Shown piece after piece: positions 35,006 through 43,860 of a stretch of 64,000 nucleotides of DNA. Made by a program: the position numbers and the translations under genes. The notes beneath the pieces were generated by a model. It saw nothing but the letters and a program-made list of their open reading frames with translations. It was not told where the DNA came from and searched no databases. The stretch is from NCBI RefSeq assembly GCF_900113715.1, contig NZ_FOQK01000014.1:17026-81025 (forward strand). The letters run 5' to 3'. Each line of letters opens with the position of its first letter. The stretch's first letter is position 1. The stretch is from Pseudoselenomonas ruminantium. GTDB taxonomy: Bacteria; Bacillota; Negativicutes; Selenomonadales; Selenomonadaceae.

Positions 35006-35677
35006 TCAGCCGATGACGCGGCAGGCACCGGCATAGTGGGCAACGCGGTAATCGCGGGACAGGGAATCGTAAGCGATGCCGTGCGTGCTGGAGGCGTGGA
35101 TCATCTGACCGTTGCCCACGTAGATGCCGACATGGGAGATATTCACGTAATCGCCCGCGAAGAAGACGAGGTCGCCAGGTTGCAAGTCGGCTTTGTTGAC
35201 CGGGTGGCCAGCGGAGATCTGGATATCAGCAGTCCGTGGCAGGTTGATGCCGTGCTTGGCGTAAACGTACTGGACGAAGCCGGAACAGTCAAATCCGTTC
35301 GGTGAGGATCCACCCCATACATAAGGCACACCAAGGAATTGCTGTGCCGTACCGACGATAGCGCTGATGCCGGCCAGATATGACTTGTGCTGCACGAACG
35401 TTGGCATAGCGCGGTGCAGGAGTGCCTGATAAGACTGGTCACCGACAAGCCCATCGGCAGTCAGATGATGATCGCGCTGGAATTGGCGGACGGCCTCCTG
35501 AGTTGCCGGGCCGAAGTCACCATCGACGCTGACATCGTAACCAGAGCTGGCAAGTGCCTGCTGGATCTCACTGATCTCCTGTCCGGTATCACCGAGACGG
35601 AAGGCTGCGGCGTCGCAGACAGCAGGAACGGACAGGCAGAATGTGGCGGCTAATAAAAGACGACCTAACTTATGCAA
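35006..35677 (-). CDS. Secreted peptidoglycan hydrolase: PG-binding domain plus NlpC/P60
   Basis: 223 residues. Signal peptide LLLAATFCLSVPAVCDAA, then a PG_binding_1 domain (FRLGDTGQEISEIQQAL to GLVGDQSYQALL, about 26-88), then NlpC/P60 (about 105-223). The catalytic cysteine is C131 in GFDCSGFVQYVY; the histidine is in NISHVGIYVG and the polar third residue in MIHAS. It should cleave stem-peptide bonds in the cell wall. The start is TTG 35677 behind AAGGAGG. Confidence 0.92.
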   Translation of the reverse strand: MHKLGRLLLAATFCLSVPAVCDAAAFRLGDTGQEISEIQQALASSGYDVSVDGDFGPATQEAVRQFQRDHHLTADGLVGDQSYQALLHRAMPTFVQHKSYLAGISAIVGTAQQFLGVPYVWGGSSPNGFDCSGFVQYVYAKHGINLPRTADIQISAGHPVNKADLQPGDLVFFAGDYVNISHVGIYVGNGQMIHASSTHGIAYDSLSRDYRVAHYAGACRVIG

Positions 35678-35750
35678 GGGAAATCCTCCTTAATAATATA
35701 GTTGATGTTTCATAAATAAGAAAGAATAGGTTCCAATCAAAACCGAGCCC

Positions 35751-35780
35751 ATTATATCATGTTAGCACCTGACAGGTCAA
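35751..35780 (-). promoter_or_regulatory. Promoter of the NlpC/P60 gene with heptad-like repeats
   Basis: Minus strand: -35 TTGACC (35780-35775), 18-base spacer, -10 TATAAT (35756-35751). On the plus strand GGTCAAA (35775-35781) and GGTCATA (35784-35790) form a repeat with a 9-base period over the -35. Confidence 0.55.
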
Positions 35781-35911
35781 ATAGGTCATAACTTTGCCGA
35801 GCATATCCTGGACAAAGGGGCTTTCATTCGCTGCGGATTCGTTTTATAATAGATGGGTGCATTTGATTAGGAAATGAAGGCAATCTAAAAATAAAGGAGA
35901 TATTGCGATTT

Positions 35912-36784
35912 ATGCAAAGAAATGATTTGTGCTGGTGTGGCAGCGGCAAGAAGTATAAGAAATGCCATGAGGACTTTGACGAGCGTCTGAGCGAGATGAA
36001 GTTCGATGTATTCCTGGGACAGTGCCGCCCCCCGAAGAAAATCATCAACAATGCGCATGACATCGAGTGCATCCGCAAGGCAGGCGTCATCAATGATGGT
36101 GCGCTGGATCTGGCGGGGACGATGATCAAGGCGGGCATGGACACGGCGACGATCGACAAGGCCGTGCATGACTATATCGTGGAGCGCGGCGGCTATCCGT
36201 CCTGCTTGAATTATGAGGGCTTCCCGAAGAGCTGCTGCATCTCCCTCAATGAGGTAGTCTGCCATGGCATCCCGTCACCGAAGACCATCCTCAAGGACGG
36301 CGATATCCTGAACATCGACATCACGACGACGCTGGACGGCTATTATGCGGATGCCTCGCGGATGTTCATGGTCGGCGAGGTCAGCCCTGAGGCGGAAAAA
36401 CTCGTGCGCGTGACGAAGGAGTGCATGGAGCTCGGCATCGCTGCTGCCAAACCGTGGCATTTTGTCGGTGACATCAGCGCGGCTTGCGGCAACCATGCCC
36501 ATGCCAATGGCTATACGGTCGTCACGGACCTCGGCGGCCATGGCGTAGGCAAGGATTTCCATATGGAACCGTTTGTCGCCCATGAAGGCGAAGCCAATAC
36601 GGGCATGCTGCTCGTGCCGGGCATGGTGCTCACGGTGGAGCCGATGATCAATATGGGCAAGAAGAATGTCACGGTCGACGCCAAGGATAACTGGACCGTG
36701 CGGACGAAAGATAAGAGCCTGTCAGCCCAGTGGGAGAAGACGATTCTCATCACGGAGACGGGGACGGAGGTATTGTCGTCGTAA
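35912..36784 (+). CDS. map: Methionine aminopeptidase type I with N-terminal SEC-C zinc motif
   Basis: 290 residues from ATG 35912 (AAAGGAGA upstream; TTG 35903 is too close to it). The first 20 residues are a SEC-C motif, NDLCWCGSGKKYKKCHEDF. The peptidase domain has the metal ligands in NIDITTTLDGYYADASRMF (two Asp), GGHGVGKDFHMEP (His) and LTVEPM plus ITETGTE (Glu). It trims the initiator Met. The SEC-C motif may bind zinc and the ribosome, as in SecA; that is inference. Its stop overlaps the helicase start by one base. Confidence 0.95.
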   Translation: MQRNDLCWCGSGKKYKKCHEDFDERLSEMKFDVFLGQCRPPKKIINNAHDIECIRKAGVINDGALDLAGTMIKAGMDTATIDKAVHDYIVERGGYPSCLNYEGFPKSCCISLNEVVCHGIPSPKTILKDGDILNIDITTTLDGYYADASRMFMVGEVSPEAEKLVRVTKECMELGIAAAKPWHFVGDISAACGNHAHANGYTVVTDLGGHGVGKDFHMEPFVAHEGEANTGMLLVPGMVLTVEPMINMGKKNVTVDAKDNWTVRTKDKSLSAQWEKTILITETGTEVLSS

Positions 36785-38097
36785 TGACTACGTTCAAGGA
36801 ATTAGGAATCAGCGACAGCGTCTGCGAGACGCTGCGCTATAAGGGCATCAAGGAGGCTACGCCGGTACAGGAGGCAGCTATCCCGCTCGTGCGGGCTGGC
36901 CGTGATGTCATCGCGCAGGCGCAGACCGGCACGGGCAAAACGCTGGCCTTTCTGCTGCCAATCCTCGAGAAGATCAAGCCGCAGGCTGAAGTAGCACAGG
37001 CCCTTGTGGTGACACCGACCCGGGAGCTGGCCATCCAGATCGCCAAGGTAGCAGCGCTCGTCGGTGAGGCCTCGGGGGTGAGCTCGCTGGTCATCTACGG
37101 CGGCCAGGACATCGAGCGGCAGAAGCAGAAGCTCCGCCGTCATCCGCAGCTCATCATCGGCACGCCGGGGCGTTTGCTGGACCATCTGCGCCGGGGTACG
37201 ATTGACTTGTCAAAAGTCAACAAGGTAGTGCTGGATGAGGCCGATGAAATGATGCGGCTCGGCTTCATCGAGGATGTCGAGGTGCTGCTCAAAGCTGCGG
37301 CAAACGACCGCCAGCTGACGCTGTTCTCGGCGACTATGCCGGACCGCATCAAGGCCTTGGCGCATCAGTATATGCGCGCCCCGGAGAATATCAAGATCAA
37401 GAGCGAGCATGTCACGCTTGATGCCATCGAGCAGGTCATCATCAATACGACCGAAGAGGTGAAGATCGATCGTCTCTGTGAGTGTATCAACAGTGACAAT
37501 CCTTATCTGGCCATGGTATTCTGCCATACGAAGCAGCGTGCGCATATGGTCACGATGGCGCTGGCGGCCCGCGGCTATCTGGTCGACGAGCTGCATGGCG
37601 ACCTGTCACAGGTACAGCGGGCACTGGTGCTCAAGCGGTTCCGCAAAGCAGAGCTGCAGATCCTTTGCGCGACGGATATCGCAGCCCGCGGCCTTGACAT
37701 CGAGGGCGTTACGCATGTATTCAACTATGATATTCCCCATGACGCCGAGAGCTATATCCATCGCATCGGCCGTACGGGCCGGGCTGGGCAGCAGGGTAAG
37801 GCGGTGACCTTTGTGAATGCCCGCCAGTACGATCTGCTGCGCCGCATCGAGTCGGGCATCAAGAACCGCATCCGCAAGGAGCACTCGGAGCGCCATCATC
37901 GCCGGCAGGAGAAGCAGGCCAAGATCCTGCAGGAAATCCGCGAGAAACGCGAAGAGAAGAAAAAGAAGAGCAAGCCGCTCTCCAAATACGCCAACCGCAA
38001 GGGCAATGCGCATAAGGGGCGCAATGACCGCAGCCGCCGCGTGAAAGCCAAGACGAAGACGAATCTGGGACACCGTGCCAAGATGGGGCGTCATTGA
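36784..38097 (+). CDS. DEAD-box ATP-dependent RNA helicase
   Basis: 437 residues from ATG 36784. Q motif (FKELGISDSVCETLRYKGIKEATPVQ), Walker A AQTGTGKT, PTRELAIQIAK, DEADEMMRLGF, SAT, and RGLDIEGV with HRIGRTGRAG. After the core, residues from about 360 form a very basic tail (KHSERHHRRQEKQAK... KGRNDRSRRVKAKTK) likely to bind RNA. It probably acts in ribosome assembly or mRNA turnover like CshA/DeaD; the specific orthologue is not certain. The overlap with map is translationally coupled. Confidence 0.92.
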   Translation: MTTFKELGISDSVCETLRYKGIKEATPVQEAAIPLVRAGRDVIAQAQTGTGKTLAFLLPILEKIKPQAEVAQALVVTPTRELAIQIAKVAALVGEASGVSSLVIYGGQDIERQKQKLRRHPQLIIGTPGRLLDHLRRGTIDLSKVNKVVLDEADEMMRLGFIEDVEVLLKAAANDRQLTLFSATMPDRIKALAHQYMRAPENIKIKSEHVTLDAIEQVIINTTEEVKIDRLCECINSDNPYLAMVFCHTKQRAHMVTMALAARGYLVDELHGDLSQVQRALVLKRFRKAELQILCATDIAARGLDIEGVTHVFNYDIPHDAESYIHRIGRTGRAGQQGKAVTFVNARQYDLLRRIESGIKNRIRKEHSERHHRRQEKQAKILQEIREKREEKKKKSKPLSKYANRKGNAHKGRNDRSRRVKAKTKTNLGHRAKMGRH

Positions 38098-38113
38098 CAA
38101 TATTGTATGCAGA

Positions 38114-38148
38114 ACTCCCGGGGTTTATGGAATCCCGGGAGTTTTTTT
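38114..38148 (+). terminator. Terminator of map-DEAD-box helicase
   Basis: ACTCCCGGG (38114-38122) pairs with CCCGGGAGT (38134-38142), followed by TTTTTTT. Confidence 0.9.
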
Positions 38149-38254
38149 GCGGGGATAATTGTCATAAATTTTTCAAAAAAATAATAATACAAGCAGGAAT
38201 ATGATAAAAAAAGCCGAAGTATATCCCTGTAACCAAATTAAAGGGGGAGATTCC

Positions 38255-39544
38255 ATGATCGGTATCAAAAATGTTATTGCCATTGTTTGCGGCGGTGGAC
38301 CGGCGCCAGGCATCAACAGCGTTATCTCAGGTGTAGTCAATGAGGCAACCCGCCATGGCTGGGATGTACTCGGAATCTATGACGGCTTTTCACGTATCGG
38401 CCGTGGCGAGAAGAACTATGTCCGCCTTGAGCCGAAAAACATCAGCCGTATCCACCTGACGGGCGGCTGCATCCTCAAGATGTCGCGCTTCAATCCGACG
38501 AAGAAAGAGTCCGATCTGCGCACGGTCGTCGAGACGCTCACAGAGCTTGGCGTCACGCATCTTGTGACGATCGGTGGCGATGAAACGGCCTACAGCTCGG
38601 CGGCGGTATCGGAGTACGCACGCAAGATGGGCCGTACGATCAATGTTGTCCATGTCCCGAAAACCATCGACAACGACCTGCCGCTGCCGGAAGGCGTTCC
38701 GACCTTCGGCTTTGAGACAGCCCGGGCCTTTGCTACGACGGAAATCGAAAACCTCATGGAAGATTCCCGCACGACGAATAACCGCTGGTATTTCACGATT
38801 GCCATGGGCCGCACGGCTGGCCATCTGGCTCTCGGTATGGGCCGCAGCGCCGGAGCAGCACTTACGGTCATCCCCGAGGAGTTCCCCGAAGAGAAGATCC
38901 CTCTGCAGCAGGTGGTAGACATCATCACTGGTTCGATCGTCAAACGTTATCTGACGGGCAAGAATTACGGCGTGGCAGTCATTGCCGAGGGTGTCATCGA
39001 GAAGATCGCGCCGGAGGACTTCAAGAAGCTCGGTACGGTGGTCACTGATGAGCATGGCCATATCCGCTACAGTGAGCTCGACTTTGGTGAGATTCTCAAG
39101 CAGGCTGTCCTGGCCGAAGTCAAGAAGCTCGGCATCAAGATTTCCGTCATCGATAAGGAGATTGGCTATGAGCTCCGCTGCACGGCACCGATTGCTTACG
39201 ATATCGACTATGCGCGCTCGCTCGGCTATTCGGCAGTCAAGTTCCTCATGGCTGGCGACAGCGGTGCCCTGATCACGATCCAGGACAACAAGGCAGTGCC
39301 GATGCGCTTTGAGGATATCAAGGACCCGGCAACCGGCAAGACCATGGTCCGCAAGGTCAACATCGAGTCGATCCAGTACAAGATCGCCCGCGGCCTCATG
39401 ATGCGCTTGGAAAAAGAAGACCTGAACGATCCGGGCCTTGCCAATGCATATCGCATGGAACCCAAGGAGTTCAAAGAGCGTTATATGTATCTCTTTGATG
39501 CACCGGAAGAGGCTGAGGCCAGCCAGGCAGAACCCAAGAAATGA
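38255..39544 (+). CDS. 6-phosphofructokinase, pyrophosphate-type signature
   Basis: 429 residues from ATG 38255 (AAAGGGGGAG upstream). GGGPAPGINSVISG, TIGGDETAYSS, VHVPKTIDNDLPLPEG and AMGRTAGHLALGMGRSAGA define the PFK family. In E. coli PfkA the two diagnostic positions are Gly (GGDGS and PGTIDND), giving ATP use. Here they are Glu (GGDET) and Lys (PKTIDND), the acidic-plus-Lys combination associated with pyrophosphate-dependent enzymes. So I favour PPi as phosphate donor, though ATP use is not excluded. A possible promoter TTGTCA (38159) with TAATAA (38182) precedes it. Confidence 0.88.
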   Translation: MIGIKNVIAIVCGGGPAPGINSVISGVVNEATRHGWDVLGIYDGFSRIGRGEKNYVRLEPKNISRIHLTGGCILKMSRFNPTKKESDLRTVVETLTELGVTHLVTIGGDETAYSSAAVSEYARKMGRTINVVHVPKTIDNDLPLPEGVPTFGFETARAFATTEIENLMEDSRTTNNRWYFTIAMGRTAGHLALGMGRSAGAALTVIPEEFPEEKIPLQQVVDIITGSIVKRYLTGKNYGVAVIAEGVIEKIAPEDFKKLGTVVTDEHGHIRYSELDFGEILKQAVLAEVKKLGIKISVIDKEIGYELRCTAPIAYDIDYARSLGYSAVKFLMAGDSGALITIQDNKAVPMRFEDIKDPATGKTMVRKVNIESIQYKIARGLMMRLEKEDLNDPGLANAYRMEPKEFKERYMYLFDAPEEAEASQAEPKK

Positions 39545-39571
39545 AGTCCTATATAATAGAATAGAACGCAG

Positions 39572-39610
39572 ATTTAGCAGGGGATTTTCTTTCCCTGCTA
39601 AATTTTTTTT
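39572..39610 (+). terminator. Terminator of the phosphofructokinase gene
   Basis: TTTAGCAGGGGA pairs with TCCCTGCTAAA across TTTTCTT, followed by a long T run. Confidence 0.9.
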
Positions 39611-39631
39611 ATTTTTTTTGGTAAAAAGGGG

Positions 39632-39660
39632 TTGACGAACCCCAGGCGATGCTCTATAAT
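39632..39660 (+). promoter_or_regulatory. Promoter of the tRNA cluster
   Basis: -35 TTGACG (39632-39637), 17-base spacer, -10 TATAAT (39655-39660), about 47 bases before the first tRNA. Confidence 0.75.
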
Positions 39661-39706
39661 AATTTCTTGTCAGCCAGTGATGCGCAAGCGTCACAAGCGA
39701 TAACAT

Positions 39707-39782
<76 letters not shown>

Positions 39783-39821
39783 AATTGATTATTACCAACA
39801 TTTCGAGATAATACACATTAT

Positions 39822-39897
<76 letters not shown>

Positions 39898-39910
39898 AAA
39901 TGCTGGAATC

Positions 39911-39986
39911 GCTGATATAGCTCAGTCGGTAGAGCGTATCCTTGGTAAGGATAAGGTCACCAGTTCAATCCTGGTTATCAGCTCCA
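39911..39986 (+). tRNA. tRNA-Thr, anticodon GGT
   Basis: 76 bases, acceptor GCTGATA paired with TATCAGC, encoded CCA. Anticodon loop CTTGGTAA puts GGT at 39944-39946, reading ACC/ACU. Confidence 0.93.
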
Positions 39987-39994
39987 TATATTCT

Positions 39995-40071
39995 GGCGGC
40001 GTAGCTCAGTTGGCTAGAGCATGCGGTTCATACCCGCAGTGTCAGGAGTTCAAATCTCTTCGCCGCCACCA
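39995..40071 (+). tRNA. tRNA-Met (elongator), anticodon CAT
   Basis: 77 bases, acceptor GGCGGCG paired with CGCCGCC, encoded CCA. The anticodon CAT lies at 40029-40031. The stem lacks the three-GC initiator block, and the body resembles elongator Met rather than lysidine-type tRNA-Ile2. Confidence 0.88.
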
Positions 40072-40083
40072 ACTTTATCAATG

Positions 40084-40106
40084 AACCCCTGTTGCAGGGG
40101 TTTTAT
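40084..40106 (+). terminator. Terminator of the tRNA cluster
   Basis: ACCCCTG-TTG-CAGGGGT followed by TTTATTTAT. Confidence 0.8.
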
Positions 40107-40155
40107 TTATGTATAGTGTCCCGAAATAAAATTTCACCTTGTCAAGGTTTCCTAG

Positions 40156-40184
40156 TTGACAGTCTAAGGCAAGTGTGCTAAATT
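40156..40184 (+). promoter_or_regulatory. Promoter of rpmG-secE-nusG
   Basis: -35 TTGACA (40156-40161), 17-base spacer, -10 TAAATT (40179-40184). Confidence 0.65.
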
Positions 40185-40241
40185 GTATTAGTGACATTGT
40201 GAAAGAGTCATAGTTTCTGAGCGTAAGGGGTGTAATAAGAG

Positions 40242-40391
40242 ATGCGCAACAATATCACGTTGGAGTGCACGGAGTGCCATAGCCGTAACTACCGTACCAA
40301 CAAGAACAAGAAGAACAACCCGGATCGTCTGGAGTTCAATAAGTACTGCAAGTTCTGCAAGAAGCACACGCTGCACAAAGAGACGAAATAA
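40242..40391 (+). CDS. rpmG: 50S ribosomal protein L33 (zinc-type)
   Basis: 49 residues, [22 protein letters not shown] to the end HTLHKETK. Two CxxC pairs (CTEC and CKFC) mark the zinc-binding form of L33. ATG 40242 follows AAGGGGTG. It heads the conserved rpmG-secE-nusG group. Confidence 0.95.
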   Translation: MRNNITLECTECHSRNYRTNKNKKNNPDRLEFNKYCKFCKKHTLHKETK

Positions 40392-40421
40392 TCGCTTTAG
40401 CGGGTTGAACGGAGATGTGAA

Positions 40422-40601
40422 GTGACTGTGAAGAAATTCATAGACGAAGTAATCGCCGAGATGAAAAAAGTATCCTGGGCAACCAAAAAGGAGCTTTTCA
40501 ACTACACCGTGGTTGTAGGCATCGCTGTTGCGATTGTTTGTGCCCTGATTTGGTTCTGTGATACGGTCTTTGCAAGATTGTTCCACATCATTTTAAGGTA
40601 A
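40422..40601 (+). CDS. secE: Preprotein translocase subunit SecE
   Basis: 59 residues with a GTG start at 40422, seven bases after GGAG. The N-terminal amphipathic helix reads KKFIDEVIAEMKKVSWATKKELFNYT, typical of SecE, followed by one membrane segment (VVVGIAVAIVCALIWFCDTVF). It clamps the two halves of SecY. Placement between rpmG and nusG is the standard order. Confidence 0.95.
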   Translation: MTVKKFIDEVIAEMKKVSWATKKELFNYTVVVGIAVAIVCALIWFCDTVFARLFHIILR

Positions 40602-40617
40602 GCAGGGTGAGATAAGC

Positions 40618-41169
40618 ATGGCAGACAAGGACGAGATGGATCTTCGTCAGGATAATCCTGGCAGAGCATGGTATGTAATCCATACCTACTCAGGCTACGA
40701 GAACAAGGTGAAAGCCAATCTCGAGCGCCTGATTCACACGGCCAACATGAGCGACATGATCTTCAATGTCGTCGTTCCGGTAGAGGATGAGGTCGAAATC
40801 AAGGACGGCAAGAAAAAAGTCGTTCCGAGAAAAGTCTTCCCAGGCTATGTGCTGGTTGACATGATTGTCGATGAGCATTCCTGGTACGTTGTGCGCAACA
40901 CCACCGGTGTAACGGGTTTTGTCGGTTCCGAGAAACACCCGATTCCGCTTACTGATGCTGAAGCGAAACGTATCTTGAAATCCATGGGCGAGGAAGAGCT
41001 CAAACCCGAGCTGGATGTATCCGTCGGGGATGTGGTTCGCATCAACTCGGGTGTTTTCGAGAACTATACGGGCGCCGTTACTGAGATCGATCAGGAAAAA
41101 GGCCGCTTGAAGGTTCTGGTAGAGGAAACCCCGATTGACCTTGGCTTCGATCAGGTCGAAAAGCTCTAA
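40618..41169 (+). CDS. nusG: Transcription termination/antitermination factor NusG
   Basis: 183 residues. NGN domain begins RAWYVIHTYSGYENKVKANLERL; the linker is followed by the C-terminal KOW domain VGDVVRINSGVFENYTGAVTEIDQEKGRLKVLVE. It binds RNA polymerase clamp helices and links transcription to translation or Rho. The start lies 16 bases after secE. Confidence 0.97.
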   Translation: MADKDEMDLRQDNPGRAWYVIHTYSGYENKVKANLERLIHTANMSDMIFNVVVPVEDEVEIKDGKKKVVPRKVFPGYVLVDMIVDEHSWYVVRNTTGVTGFVGSEKHPIPLTDAEAKRILKSMGEEELKPELDVSVGDVVRINSGVFENYTGAVTEIDQEKGRLKVLVEETPIDLGFDQVEKL

Positions 41170-41209
41170 TTGAAGCCACTAAAATCCATTTTTGGGAGGT
41201 GTAAATACA

Positions 41210-41635
41210 ATGGCAAAGAAAGTTTCTAAGATTGTCAAGCTCCAGGTTGTTGCTGGTAAAGCTAATCCGGCTCCTCCGGTAGGTCCGGCTCTTGGTCAGG
41301 CTGGTGTCAACATCATGGGCTTCTGTAAGGAATTCAACGAGAGAACCAAGGCACAGGCTGGTCTTGTCATCCCTGTTGTCATCACGGTTTTTGAGGATAG
41401 ATCCTTCACGTTCATCACCAAGACTCCGCCGGCTGCTGTCCTTCTGAAGAAGGCTGCTAAGATCGACAAAGCTTCTGGTGAGCCGAACAAGAACAAAGTT
41501 GCTAAGCTGCCGCGTGCAGAGGCAATGAAGATTGCTGAGAGCAAGATGGCTGACCTCAACGCTGCTGACATCGAGGCTGCTACCCGCATGATCGAGGGTA
41601 CGGCACGCAGCATGGGTATTGAAATCGTTGACTAA
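41210..41635 (+). CDS. rplK: 50S ribosomal protein L11
   Basis: 141 residues from ATG 41210 behind [42 protein letters not shown] is the conserved N-terminal domain; the C-terminal RNA-binding domain ends with [16 protein letters not shown]. Forms the stalk base with 23S rRNA and is needed for stringent response by RelA. Confidence 0.97.
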   Translation: MAKKVSKIVKLQVVAGKANPAPPVGPALGQAGVNIMGFCKEFNERTKAQAGLVIPVVITVFEDRSFTFITKTPPAAVLLKKAAKIDKASGEPNKNKVAKLPRAEAMKIAESKMADLNAADIEAATRMIEGTARSMGIEIVD

Positions 41636-41699
41636 TGGTTGATGATTTCATCCCGTGGGAGGCATTCACCGTTATTACCACGAGAGGAGATTACTTACA

Positions 41700-42383
41700 A
41701 TGGCTAAAGCTGGTAAGAAATATCAGGACGCTTGCAAGCTCGTAGAAGCTGGCAAGGTCTACACGGCTGCTGAGGCTATGGATCTCGTCAAGAAGACGGC
41801 TACGGCGAAATTCGATGAAACCATCGAGCTGCACGTACGTCTCGGCGTTGATCCGAAATACGCTGATCAGCAGGTCCGCGGCGCTATGGTCCTGCCGCAT
41901 GGCACGGGTAAATCCAAGCGCGTACTCGTCTTCGCAAAAGGCGAGAAAGTAAAGGAAGCAGAGGCAGCAGGTGCTGACTTCGTTGGTTCCGATGAAATCG
42001 TCCAGAAGATCCAGGGCGGCTGGCTCGACTTCGACGTCGCTGTCGCTACTCCGGACATGATGGGCACTGTCGGTCGTCTTGGTAAGGTCCTTGGTCCTCG
42101 CGGCCTCATGCCGAACCCGAAACTGGGCACGGTTACGATGGATCTCACGAAGGCTATTTCCGAGATTAAAGCAGGTAAAGTCGAGTACCGTACCGACAAA
42201 GCTGGTAATGTACATTGCCCGATCGGTAAGGCATCCTTCGACGCTGAGAAGCTTCAGCAGAACTTCCAGGCCCTGATTGATACACTGAACCGTGTAAAAC
42301 CGGCTGCTGCTAAAGGCCAGTACATGCGCTCCATTACGGTCAGCGCAACGATGGGCCCTGGCATCCCGGTTCAGATTGGCTGA
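41700..42383 (+). CDS. rplA: 50S ribosomal protein L1
   Basis: 227 residues from ATG 41700 behind [32 protein letters not shown] and [22 protein letters not shown] are signature blocks. Part of the L1 stalk and, in many bacteria, translational repressor of the rplK-rplA message. Confidence 0.97.
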   Translation: MAKAGKKYQDACKLVEAGKVYTAAEAMDLVKKTATAKFDETIELHVRLGVDPKYADQQVRGAMVLPHGTGKSKRVLVFAKGEKVKEAEAAGADFVGSDEIVQKIQGGWLDFDVAVATPDMMGTVGRLGKVLGPRGLMPNPKLGTVTMDLTKAISEIKAGKVEYRTDKAGNVHCPIGKASFDAEKLQQNFQALIDTLNRVKPAAAKGQYMRSITVSATMGPGIPVQIG

Positions 42384-42389
42384 TCCAGT

Positions 42390-42550
42390 CTGATTAGGTT
42401 CAACGAGGCTCCGGTCTCCACAACTGTATAACGATGGCTGTAGACAGCAGGTTTGATTCTATCATCTAACGACGATTCGTCGCCTGCCGAGGCCGGAGCT
42501 CACTGAATTTGAATATTCAACCTCCGGCGTACGCAGCCGGAGGTTTTTTT
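42390..42550 (+). ncRNA. L10 leader with attenuator hairpin
   Basis: About 200 bases between rplA and rplJ. A structured section (GGCTCCGGTCTCC ... GAGGCCGGAGC) is followed by CCTCCGG (42521-42527) pairing with CCGGAGG (42537-42543) and a seven-T run. Position and layout fit the L10 leader of Firmicutes, where the L10-L12 complex binds the leader and controls read-through. Not checked by covariance model. Confidence 0.75.
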
Positions 42551-42591
42551 ACAGGCTTTAAAATCCAAAGTGGACAGGAGGTGAAATTAAA

Positions 42592-43131
42592 GTGGCAAAC
42601 TTAACGAAAAAACAGGCTATCGTCGCTGAGCTCAAAGACCAGCTGACGAATGCTAAAGGTGTAGTTCTGACGAGCTACAAAGGTCTGACGGTTGCTCAGG
42701 ACACGGAACTCCGCCGCGAGCTCCGCGCTGCTGGCGTAACGTATCATGTTGTCAAGAACACGATGCTCCGTCTGGCTGCTAAAGAAGCTGGTATCGAGGG
42801 CTTTGATGAGCATCTCGAGGGCACGACGGCTTTCGCATTCTCCACGGAGGATGCTATTGCTCCGGCAAAAGTCATCTGCGGCTTCATCAAGAAGAACAAA
42901 CTGGACGAGAACGAGGTTCTGACGATCAAAGTTGGTACGGTCGAGGGCAAAGTCATCGACGCCAAAGAGGTCAAAGCTCTGGCTTCGCTGCCGTCCCGCG
43001 AGGAACTCATTGCCAAGATGCTGGGCAGCATGAACGCCCCGATTTCCAACACGGTCAACGTGCTGCAGGGTGTTATCCGCAATGCTGTTTATGTGCTTGA
43101 CGCTGTTCGCGCTCAGAAGGAATCCGCATAA
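42592..43131 (+). CDS. rplJ: 50S ribosomal protein L10
   Basis: 179 residues, GTG start behind AGGAGGTG. LTKKQAIVAELKDQLTNAKGVVLTSYKGLTVAQDTELRRELR is typical; the C-terminal helix binds L12 dimers. Base of the L7/L12 stalk and autoregulator through the upstream leader. Confidence 0.97.
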   Translation: MANLTKKQAIVAELKDQLTNAKGVVLTSYKGLTVAQDTELRRELRAAGVTYHVVKNTMLRLAAKEAGIEGFDEHLEGTTAFAFSTEDAIAPAKVICGFIKKNKLDENEVLTIKVGTVEGKVIDAKEVKALASLPSREELIAKMLGSMNAPISNTVNVLQGVIRNAVYVLDAVRAQKESA

Positions 43132-43194
43132 TCTGCGTTTCCCTCTTATATAATTAATGAAGAAATAAAGAAAGATTTTTGGAGGTATATTCAA

Positions 43195-43563
<369 letters not shown>

Positions 43564-43582
43564 TTTCAGTCTTTGACTTTTC

Positions 43583-43614
43583 AAGGACCATCCCTATGGG
43601 ATGGTCCTTTTTCT
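43583..43614 (+). terminator. Terminator after rplL
   Basis: AAGGACCATCCC-TAT-GGGATGGTCCTT then TTTCTT; a 12-pair stem. Confidence 0.88.
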
Positions 43615-43648
43615 TATGCAAAAAAATCTGATAGTCCAGCAGAAATGC

Positions 43649-43677
43649 TTGACATGATAAGGAAAGGGTGCTAAACT
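43649..43677 (+). promoter_or_regulatory. Promoter of rpoB-rpoC
   Basis: -35 TTGACA (43649-43654), 17-base spacer, -10 TAAACT (43672-43677). The leader to rpoB is about 175 bases. Confidence 0.7.
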
Positions 43678-43716
43678 AAGAAACTACAGGAAAATGAATA
43701 GGGATAACTATGCGCA

Positions 43717-43789
43717 AGCGGAAAGGAACTGGAAGCAAGGTGTAAAATGATCTCATACCTTGTTTTTTTTCTTGTTCCAGTATTCCGCT
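43717..43789 (+). promoter_or_regulatory. Structured rpoB leader with an embedded terminator-like hairpin
   Basis: AGCGGAA (43717-43723) pairs with TTCCGCT (43783-43789) and CTGGAA (43729-43734) with TTCCAG (43775-43780). Inside, CAAGGT (43736-43741) pairs with ACCTTG (43757-43762), immediately followed by eight Ts (43763-43770). The inner hairpin plus U tract is a terminator form; the outer stems enclose it. Role is inferred. Confidence 0.55.
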
Positions 43790-43860
43790 CTTGTTTGTGT
43801 GGTCTGATCCCTGCATTTCAAAGATCATTCTAGTATAAATCAGGCTAAGGGGTGAAGGAT

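Noticed and set aside
37201..37222. TTGACTTGTCAAAAGTCAA inside the DEAD-box gene
   Set aside because: It encodes the conserved DLSKVNKVVLDEAD stretch; the match is explained by coding.
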